Assembly: GCA_022799355.1 (NCBI GenBank)
Contig: JAAWOG010000024.1
Coordinates: forward strand, 1 to 48,185
Length of the DNA stretch: 48,185 bases
Direction: 5' to 3'
DNA from: Lachnospiraceae bacterium
GTDB taxonomy: Bacteria; Bacillota; Clostridia; Lachnospirales; Lachnospiraceae
How positions within the stretch are numbered: position 1 is the first letter of the stretch; each line of letters starts with the position of its first letter. The position numbers and the translations under genes were made by a program. The notes below the pieces were generated by a model. That model was not told the DNA's origin and did not search any database. It saw only the letters and a list, made by a program, of their open reading frames with translations. This document shows positions 42,306 to 48,185 of this stretch, in pieces.

Positions 42306-43348
42306 AACCATCCGCCTTTATCAGAGACAAATGTCTCCTTCTGCTTCTGCACTTCGTATGTATGAGCATTCTTTCCGCCTTTTTACATATCACAGGATAC
42401 CCTGACGCAAATATTGCGCTGATCCGTATTTTCTGGCTGATAATCCTTGGCGCATGGCTGCTTTTTACTTTTTTGCAGAGAAGGAAATTTTTCAGGGAAG
42501 CCTTTCGGATTTTGGAAAACACAAACGAACGTTTTCTGCTGGGGGAACTGCTGCCGGATTCCTTTTATCTGGAAGATAAGCTCTACCGGGAAATGCTGCG
42601 GCTCTCCAACAAATCGGTCATTGAAAAGATCCGCTTATTAGAAGATGCCCAGAAAGAATACCGGGAATATCTGGAAAGCTGGGTGCATGAGATCAAAACC
42701 CCTGTCTCCGTCATTGATCTATTGTGCGAAAACGCAAAAACGCCGGCAAAAGACTCCATAACAGCCCTTCCCTCCATAAAGGAAACCCTCCGCAGCATCC
42801 GCCTGGAAAACAGAAAAATTGAAAACAGCGTGGATCTGGTGCTCTATCACGCCCGGTCCGAGGAGGTCTACAAGGACTATCTGATCCGGGAAACCGATCT
42901 GCAGGAAGCCCTGTATGAAGCGTTGGAAAAAGAACACCTGTTATTAATTCAAAACCACATTCGGGCTGAAGTCTCCTGTCATGAAAAAGTTTACACCGAC
43001 AAAAAATGGATCGTTTTCATCATCAACCAGCTCATCCTGAACAGCGTAAAATATCGTTCCCAGGCTCCCATAATCCGTTTTTATACAAAGAAACAAAAAG
43101 ATACCATAGTCCTGACAATAGAGGACAACGGAACCGGCATTCTCCCCGAGGATCTTCCCCGCATCTTTGAAAAGGGTTTTACCGGCAGCAACGGACGCAA
43201 CCATGAAAAAGCCACGGGGATGGGGCTGTATTTATGCAAAAAACTCTGCGACCGGCTTGGTATCACACTTGCCGTACAATCCGAATACGGAGAGGGAACC
43301 AAAATACTTCTTGCCTTTCCTGTCAGCAGTTATATTGTCAGGGTATAA
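42302..43348 (+). CDS. Intramembrane-sensing histidine kinase (BceS-like)
   Basis: A 348-residue kinase with two closely spaced membrane helices in the first 65 residues and almost no extracellular loop, the hallmark of Bce-type kinases that sense through their transporter. The H-box SWVHEIKTPVS lies near residue 125, followed by an HATPase with IINQLILNSVKY (N), EDNGTGI (G1) and KATGMGLYLCKKLC (G2). It would phosphorylate the regulator in response to signalling by the ABC permease. No separate sensor domain is present. Confidence 0.94.
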   Translation: MKPSAFIRDKCLLLLLHFVCMSILSAFLHITGYPDANIALIRIFWLIILGAWLLFTFLQRRKFFREAFRILENTNERFLLGELLPDSFYLEDKLYREMLRLSNKSVIEKIRLLEDAQKEYREYLESWVHEIKTPVSVIDLLCENAKTPAKDSITALPSIKETLRSIRLENRKIENSVDLVLYHARSEEVYKDYLIRETDLQEALYEALEKEHLLLIQNHIRAEVSCHEKVYTDKKWIVFIINQLILNSVKYRSQAPIIRFYTKKQKDTIVLTIEDNGTGILPEDLPRIFEKGFTGSNGRNHEKATGMGLYLCKKLCDRLGITLAVQSEYGEGTKILLAFPVSSYIVRV

Positions 43349-43392
43349 TGCGGACGTCCGTATTTTGCTGCCAGCCTGTCAAATCTTTCAAA

Positions 43393-43449
43393 AATGTAAG
43401 ATAACATTCATCTATCCTCATACCGGAACTCTCCCGCCTGTGCTATGAT
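43393..43449 (+). promoter_or_regulatory. Candidate regulator-dependent promoter of the transporter genes
   Basis: An extended -10 TGCTATGAT (TATGAT at 43444-43449) lacks a -35. Upstream lies the inverted repeat AATGT-AAGATA-ACATT (43393-43408), a typical two-half-site shape for OmpR-type regulators, centred 44 bp before the -10. This 157-nt gap between kinase and ATPase has no other feature apart from CGGACGTCCG at 43351-43360. Confidence 0.5.
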
Positions 43450-43517
43450 CATCATATCCCGGCACTCCCGGATCATCCTGTTTTATTCCAATTATATTAT
43501 CAGAAATGAGGTACGCC

Positions 43518-44297
43518 ATGGAACACTATATCAGAATATGCGATATCGATAAATACTACGGAAACGCATCCCAGGTCACAAAAGCCATCGACCGTCTCTC
43601 CTTCTCCGTAAGCCGGGGAGAGTTTGTCGGCGTTATGGGGGCCTCCGGTTCCGGAAAGACTACCCTCTTACATCTCCTTGCCGCCATCGACAGGGTGAGC
43701 GCCGGACATATCTTTTATGAAAATACCGATATCACGGAACTTTCCGAAGACGATCTGGCGGAATTTCGCAAAAACAATCTGGGATTCGTCTTTCAGGATT
43801 ACAATCTTCTCGACACGCTGACCATAGAGGAAAATATTTCACTGGCGCTCACGCTCCGGGGCGGCAGCAGAAAAAATATACGGGAAGCTGTCGCAAAACT
43901 GTTAAAGCTTCTCGGGATCGAAGAGATTCGGGATAAATTTCCCTATCAGACCTCCGGCGGCCAAAAGCAGCGCTGCGCCTGTGCCAGAGCGCTGGCAAAT
44001 AATCCGAAGCTCCTGCTGGCGGATGAACCAACGGGAGCCCTGGATTCCCTTTCTTCCCAGACACTGCTGGAAACCTTCACAAACCTCAATGATACCCTGG
44101 GTACCACTATTTTCATGGTAACCCACGACGCCTTCTCCGCCAGCTACTGCAGCCGTATTCTGTTTTTAAGAGACGGGAAGATTTTTCACGAACTGCTGCG
44201 GGGAGAAAAGCCAAGGCGGCGGTTTTTACAGGAAATTCTTGACGTTTTGTCCTTCACCGGCGGGAAAGCCGGGGAAAATTCAGAAGAAATGAGGTGA
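43518..44297 (+). CDS. ABC transporter ATP-binding protein (BceA-like)
   Basis: A 259-residue ATPase of the FtsE/MacB class; the ATG at 43518 has GAGG six bases upstream, unlike the upstream ATG at 43506. It carries Walker A GASGSGKTTLL, Q-loop FVFQDYNLLDTL, signature TSGGQKQR, Walker B LLLADEPTGALDS and switch His in MVTHDA. It powers the large permease encoded next, from which it is separated by 5 nt. In Bacillus and clostridia BceAB modules remove antimicrobial peptides such as bacitracin or nisin from lipid II-type targets. Confidence 0.96.
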   Translation: MEHYIRICDIDKYYGNASQVTKAIDRLSFSVSRGEFVGVMGASGSGKTTLLHLLAAIDRVSAGHIFYENTDITELSEDDLAEFRKNNLGFVFQDYNLLDTLTIEENISLALTLRGGSRKNIREAVAKLLKLLGIEEIRDKFPYQTSGGQKQRCACARALANNPKLLLADEPTGALDSLSSQTLLETFTNLNDTLGTTIFMVTHDAFSASYCSRILFLRDGKIFHELLRGEKPRRRFLQEILDVLSFTGGKAGENSEEMR

Positions 44298-44302
44298 CGG
44301 AC

Positions 44303-46393
44303 ATGTATATGAAACTTGCATTCCGCAATATGAAACGCTCCGCAAAAGACTACCTGATCTACCTTCTCACCATGGCGCTGATCAGCGCCCTGATGTATAC
44401 GTTCAACAGCCTGCTCTTTCAAAATGAACTCAGAAAATACCAGAACGCCGAAGACATGATGGAAGTTATGACGGCACTTGCCACCGTATTTATCATACTG
44501 GTCACCGCATGGCTGATTGGCTATATGGTGCGTTTTATGATGGAAAAACGCAGCGGCGAATTTGGCATTTATCTCCTGCTCGGCATGAAAAAGAGCGCTC
44601 TGGCAAAGCTGTATCTGCAGGAAAATATCCTGCTCGGCTCGGTTTCCCTGCTGTCGGGTATCCCCTTTGGCATCCTTCTTCAGCAGGTTCTGATGGCCGT
44701 ACTGTTTTCCATGACGGGAATGGCCTACAGGCTCCATATTTCCTTTCATCCGGGCACTCTTCTCATGACACTGCTTGGCTTTGGCAGTTGCTATCTGCTT
44801 TCCCTGTTCCGCTGCCGCCGGAAATTTAAAAAGATGAATATTCACAACCTGATGGAAGCCGGACGAAAAAATGAAGAGATCAGAGAAACATTTGAACCGG
44901 CAAAGCGGCTCCTTCTGCCGTTGTCCGTCCTGTTTATCCTACTCTTCTGGACACTCTTTGGTTCTCTGGGAAATGGAGGCACAGGAGCCGTCGCCCTGTT
45001 TTTGACCGGTCTGGTCATTACCATCTATCTGTTTTATGCCGGACTCTCGGCTTTTATCATCTGCTATATCAGAAAGAAGGGCTCCCTGATCTACAAAAGG
45101 GCAAACCTGTTCCTCCTGCGGCAGTTTACCTCCAAAGTCCGCACCATGCAGTTTACCATGGGGACACTGACCGTCCTGTTTACGCTGGCGCTGATGGGCT
45201 CTTCCTTCGCCCTGATGTTAGGAGGCTGGCAGGCGCTGCTTTTAGATCATAAATATCCCTTTGATATCCTGCTCTACAGCCCTGATCCCGGGGATACCTT
45301 TGAGAGGGAGATAACGTTTCTGAAAGAAAACGTAAAGCCTCTGGAAATATTCCCCTACCGTATCTACACCGATGGGGGCAATCAGATAAACACCTGGATG
45401 CTGACGCATCTGTCAATCTGGGGGACGATGTACCAAAACCCCGACGGCAGCCCTGATACGGCTCAGATTAACGATTTTCTGGAAAACAACAGTATTTACT
45501 GCCTCTATGATACTTACATGGGGCTCTCCGATTACAACCACCTGCGGCGTATGCTTGGATATAAAGAAATAGAACTTTCTGACGGCGAATATGCCGTGCA
45601 GATCAAAGAGAGGCTTTCACAGGATGTGCAGCATATCGGTGATGATCTGATGCTTGCCGAACATCCCACAAAGGGCGCACCGCTTCTTACCTGCGCCGGC
45701 ATCTACGCGGAACCTTTCTCTCAGGACGGACATAACGGCAGCGACTATCTGATCATTGTCCCCGACAAAGCGCTTGCGCATATGTATCCCTACTATTCGG
45801 AACTTGCCCTGGATATTAAGGGCACGGCTCCTCCGCGTTTGCGGGAAGAACTGGATACCCTGAGGGATTCACAAATGACAGCCTTCCGAAACACGAACCC
45901 TGCCCTCGACGGCAACAGAGGGCATGGCTCCGACACAGTGATCGTTTTTTCCGCCGTCAATGCGGTGAAAGATAATCTGAAGGCATCCATCGCCTATATG
46001 CTCGCCTCCGTCACAATCCCGCTGTTTTATATCAGCCTTGTGTTTTTATGCGTGGCAGTGACCGTATTATCCGTACAGCAGCTCAGTGATTCCGCAAAAT
46101 ATAAGTACCGCTATGACGTACTCAGAAAACTTGGATTAAAGGAAAGCAGCCTTCGCGCTCTGATTTTCAGGCAGCTCTCGGCATATTACCTCTGCCCCGC
46201 ACTGCTGGCTGTTTTGATCAGCGGCAAAATGGTACTGTTCGCCGGAAAACAATTTGTCATGATGACCGGCATGCCGGTTTTGTCCTACTCCTTTCTTTTA
46301 AAGAGCATCGCCCTGTTTCTGGGAATCTATCTGGTTTATTTTACGGTTACCTGGATCAGTTTCACGCGCAATATAAGAAAAGAGTTCCGTTAA
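44303..46393 (+). CDS. ABC transporter permease (BceB-like, FtsX domain)
   Basis: A 696-residue permease from the ATG at 44303, with GAGG eight bases upstream; a GTG at 44294 is less likely. It has the BceB plan: ten membrane helices in a 4-plus-2-plus-4-like layout, two FtsX-type regions (residues about 55-180 and 560-690), and a large extracellular domain of about 200 residues between helices 7 and 8 that would bind the peptide. It acts both as a resistance pump and as the sensor that tells the kinase about peptide load. Its stop shares bases with the stop of the convergent gene that follows, leaving no room for a terminator between them. Confidence 0.95.
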   Translation: MYMKLAFRNMKRSAKDYLIYLLTMALISALMYTFNSLLFQNELRKYQNAEDMMEVMTALATVFIILVTAWLIGYMVRFMMEKRSGEFGIYLLLGMKKSALAKLYLQENILLGSVSLLSGIPFGILLQQVLMAVLFSMTGMAYRLHISFHPGTLLMTLLGFGSCYLLSLFRCRRKFKKMNIHNLMEAGRKNEEIRETFEPAKRLLLPLSVLFILLFWTLFGSLGNGGTGAVALFLTGLVITIYLFYAGLSAFIICYIRKKGSLIYKRANLFLLRQFTSKVRTMQFTMGTLTVLFTLALMGSSFALMLGGWQALLLDHKYPFDILLYSPDPGDTFEREITFLKENVKPLEIFPYRIYTDGGNQINTWMLTHLSIWGTMYQNPDGSPDTAQINDFLENNSIYCLYDTYMGLSDYNHLRRMLGYKEIELSDGEYAVQIKERLSQDVQHIGDDLMLAEHPTKGAPLLTCAGIYAEPFSQDGHNGSDYLIIVPDKALAHMYPYYSELALDIKGTAPPRLREELDTLRDSQMTAFRNTNPALDGNRGHGSDTVIVFSAVNAVKDNLKASIAYMLASVTIPLFYISLVFLCVAVTVLSVQQLSDSAKYKYRYDVLRKLGLKESSLRALIFRQLSAYYLCPALLAVLISGKMVLFAGKQFVMMTGMPVLSYSFLLKSIALFLGIYLVYFTVTWISFTRNIRKEFR

Positions 46394-46932
46394 CCCCGGG
46401 CGCAGTTTTTTCTGTGCCCTTTCAGCTTCTTTACCGCCCATTCATAATGGCTCGCCGTAACACTGACAAAATAGGAGCCAAGGGTGCTCCCTCCCACCCA
46501 TTTATAAACTCCCTTCGAGAACAGTTCTTCATTGGAAAAGCACTCAGCCAGTTCCATAATCTCTGCGTGAGATTCCTGAAACATATGTCTCGCGTCCTCT
46601 AAAGGCGTATTCTGATGCTTCTTCCAGAAAAATTCATTCAGCTTTCCGTAAGTTTTCCAGTTATAGGGCATCGGAATAAAGGGCTTTGTTTCCCCGCTTT
46701 GGTTTGTGCGCACCCAGTTTAACAAAAGCTGGTGCCACTCATACAAATGAATATAAATATCCCGGAGATTTTTATCCCTCCCCCAATGCGCCTCCTTTTT
46801 CTTTTCATCCCTTGAAAAATCAAAATCGGTCGTCAGTTCCTTCTCCGTCAGTCCCGAAATAAAAGCATTCAGTTTTTCATAGTTTGTGCCTGCCGCACTG
46901 ATCAAATCCGTTTTTGTCGCCGGTCTGCCCAT
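46390..46932 (-). CDS. ClbS/DfsB-like four-helix-bundle protein
   Basis: A 180-residue protein from the ATG at 46932, with AAGGAG eight bases upstream; in-frame codons before it run into the leader. MGRPATKTDLISAAGTNYEKL, LYEWHQLLLNWV, KPFIPMPYNWKTYGKLNEFFW and YFVSVTASHYEWAVKKLK match the DUF1706 (ClbS/DfsB) family, related to the DinB fold. ClbS of E. coli opens the cyclopropane warhead of colibactin and protects DNA; DfsB relatives are less well known. It is on the same strand as a WYL regulator 71 nt upstream. The stop overlaps the stop of the BceB-like gene (TTAA). Confidence 0.86.
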   Translation of the reverse strand: MGRPATKTDLISAAGTNYEKLNAFISGLTEKELTTDFDFSRDEKKKEAHWGRDKNLRDIYIHLYEWHQLLLNWVRTNQSGETKPFIPMPYNWKTYGKLNEFFWKKHQNTPLEDARHMFQESHAEIMELAECFSNEELFSKGVYKWVGGSTLGSYFVSVTASHYEWAVKKLKGHRKNCARG

Positions 46933-47003
46933 GTTTTCTCTCCTTTTTGGGTAAATGTAAACTTTCTTTTTTAAAGATATCACATATACCCTGACATCCT
47001 GCG

Positions 47004-47900
47004 TCAGGTTTTATTTTTTTCGTATATCAGTTTTGCCTGTTTTGCCACCTTCTCCCTCAGATGTGCCGGAGACAATATATCCACCTGTGTCCCAAAAGAC
47101 AAAAGAAATCCTGTCAGCCACGCATCTTCCGGCATCTTCACACAGACGACCAGATCCCCGTTCTCCTGCTTTTGTACCCTGGTTTTATCAAACTCATCAT
47201 AGACGCGGTATGCCATCTCCCCCGGAAAGCGAAGTGTAATCTCAGGATATTCTCCGTCAGAAGCTTCCGGTACATCCGGCAGGTCCCGGCGCTGAAATTC
47301 CTCCCTCAAAATCTCCGCCTCCAAAATACGGTTCAGTTTGAATGTCCGCATTTCCTGCCTCACGGTGCAAAATCCGTACAAATACCATGCCTTCGACTTG
47401 TATACAAGTTTATACGGATGCACGATTCTGCTGCGGACTTCCCCGCCGGAACCCGCATAGTCAATTTTAACCGCCCTGCGATGGATCACCGCCGACTTTA
47501 ACCGTTCAAATTTTTCCTTATCGGACTCCTCATTTCCCCATCTGGAAAAATCCACTAAAAGCCAGTTCTCCGAGCCCATCCGGAACATGGCGGAAAGTTT
47601 TTGCAGCGTCGGGCTTTCGCTGATATTCCGCGTGACATTAATGCTCTGCAACGCTGTTAAAATTTCCTGTTTTTCCTCCTGTGACAGCACCGCCTTGTCC
47701 AGAACAAAATCATGCATCAGGCGGATACCGCCGTTTCTGCCGGCTTCCGCATAAACAGGAATACCTGCTCCGCTCAGGGCGTCCAGATCCCTGTAGATCG
47801 TCCGCACCGACACCTCAAACATCTCTGCCAGTTCCGGTGCGGTGGCCTGTCCTTTCTCAAGCAGGTAATATACAATTTGAAATAATCTGCTCTGCTGCAT
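47004..47900 (-). CDS. WYL-domain (YafY-type) transcriptional regulator
   Basis: A 298-residue regulator from the ATG at 47900, with GGAGG about seven bases upstream. Residues 1-60 form an HTH_11 winged helix (ATAPELAEMFEVSVRTIYRDLDAL), then a WYL domain (around 135-210, containing a RIVHPYKLVYKSKAWYLYGFC segment) and a WCX C-terminal extension. WYL domains bind ligands, in some cases single-stranded DNA or nucleotides, and several WYL regulators answer DNA damage or phage attack. A GCTTCG/CGAAGC inverted repeat lies in its promoter area. The neighbour downstream is a ClbS-like protein, making a regulator-effector pair plausible. Confidence 0.93.
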   Translation of the reverse strand: MQQSRLFQIVYYLLEKGQATAPELAEMFEVSVRTIYRDLDALSGAGIPVYAEAGRNGGIRLMHDFVLDKAVLSQEEKQEILTALQSINVTRNISESPTLQKLSAMFRMGSENWLLVDFSRWGNEESDKEKFERLKSAVIHRRAVKIDYAGSGGEVRSRIVHPYKLVYKSKAWYLYGFCTVRQEMRTFKLNRILEAEILREEFQRRDLPDVPEASDGEYPEITLRFPGEMAYRVYDEFDKTRVQKQENGDLVVCVKMPEDAWLTGFLLSFGTQVDILSPAHLREKVAKQAKLIYEKNKT

Positions 47901-47947
47901 GGGCATCTCCTCCCGGAACAATATATCTGTCAGTCCATCTTATACCT

Positions 47948-47972
47948 GCTTCGTAAAATCATTGCGCGAAGC
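47948..47972. promoter_or_regulatory. Candidate operator upstream of the WYL gene
   Basis: GCTTCG (47948-47953) and CGAAGC (47967-47972) are perfect 6-bp arms 13 nt apart, just upstream of a TATAAG -10-like box (47939-47944). They could be an autoregulatory site. Otherwise 47,975-48,080 shows no gene and no clear element. Confidence 0.3.
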
Positions 47973-48087
47973 CCTCCGCTGCCTATGAATAAAATAACAT
48001 TTTTCAATGTCTGCCGCAATCGGAATTATGATGCCGGCGCCCCGTATAGCTTCTCAGGCAATTTTAAGTAACTATTGATTATTTTCT

Positions 48088-48141
48088 GGGGCTGTGAAAA
48101 AAAGGAGTTGAAAACTCCAAACTTCACAGCCCCTTTGTTTT
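48088..48141 (+). terminator. Strong two-part hairpin near the right window edge
   Basis: GGGGCTGTGAA (48088-48098) pairs with TTCACAGCCCC (48123-48133), enclosing an inner hairpin GGAGTT/ACTCC-like, followed by TTTGTTTT. It is a clear terminator by shape on the plus strand, yet no plus-strand gene ends nearby. The near-perfect palindromic block could also be a small repeated element. Confidence 0.65.
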
Positions 48142-48185
48142 GTAGAATAATTTAAGCGAAAAATCCCCAAAAAGGATATAATTCC

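Noticed and set aside
46990-47008. CCTGAC/GTCAGG hairpin followed by a T-rich stretch on the plus strand, as a terminator
   Set aside because: No plus-strand gene ends near it and it overlaps the stop codon of the WYL gene; the T-rich stretch is the end of that coding sequence read on the other strand.
1-48185. CRISPR array, tRNA and rRNA genes
   Set aside because: No regularly spaced identical repeats, no recognisable tRNA cloverleaf and no rRNA segment were noticed while reading; an automated scan was not possible.

Overview
The window looks like a chromosomal segment of a Firmicute close to Lachnospiraceae (Clostridium cluster XIVa). The evidence is the AGGAGG-type ribosome binding sites, several sigma-A-like promoters, the adjacent clpC-radA genes, a BceRSAB-like antimicrobial peptide module, a LytTR/GHKL signalling pair and a choloylglycine hydrolase typical of gut clostridia. 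Family placement is an inference; no rRNA or tRNA gene is present to test it.

Layout. Positions 1-991 are a scarred junction: a flavodoxin-fold reductase open at the window edge, the first codons of a flavin reductase, and an internal piece of a large serine recombinase. From 992 to about 19,900 nearly everything is on the minus strand. Transcription from the right runs purE-purM-purN-(AAA/PD-(D/E)XK gene)-purD-SH3 membrane protein-clpC-radA-heterodimeric ABC exporter-lipoprotein-GHKL kinase-LytTR regulator, with gaps of at most about 55 nt. A second lipoprotein gene after the regulator has its own promoter, preceded by a 20-bp-spaced direct repeat that looks like a LytTR operator. From 20,084 to 27,800 lie a chemoreceptor, a SUKH-family remnant, an N-terminally extended M29 aminopeptidase, two small membrane proteins, pyrE, and a PadR-DUF2812 pair with a consensus promoter whose spacer is a palindrome.

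Positions 27,795-28,339 hold no large gene but contain two near-perfect promoters, a possible small ORF and what looks like the decayed 3' end of a group II intron. From 28,340 to 36,387 (minus) is a sugar operon: substrate-binding lipoprotein, permease, ATPase, GH43 enzyme, nucleoside hydrolase and split transketolase. A divergent LacI regulator and a palindrome-rich control region sit at its head, and strong hairpins lie between the transporter genes.

The right end carries pyrF, a TPR lipoprotein, a small helix-hairpin-helix protein, a bile-salt-hydrolase-family enzyme, a BceRSAB-like module (plus strand), then a WYL regulator and a ClbS/DfsB-like genotoxin-protection protein (minus strand). 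A strong hairpin terminator closes the window. Together this end reads as a host-adaptation cluster dealing with bile acids, antimicrobial peptides and possibly DNA-damaging metabolites.

The best candidates for something undescribed are the lipoprotein-kinase-LytTR-lipoprotein module with its predicted operator, the WYL-ClbS pair, the GH43/nucleoside hydrolase/split-transketolase operon, and the promoter-plus-intron-relic region near 28.1-28.3 kb.
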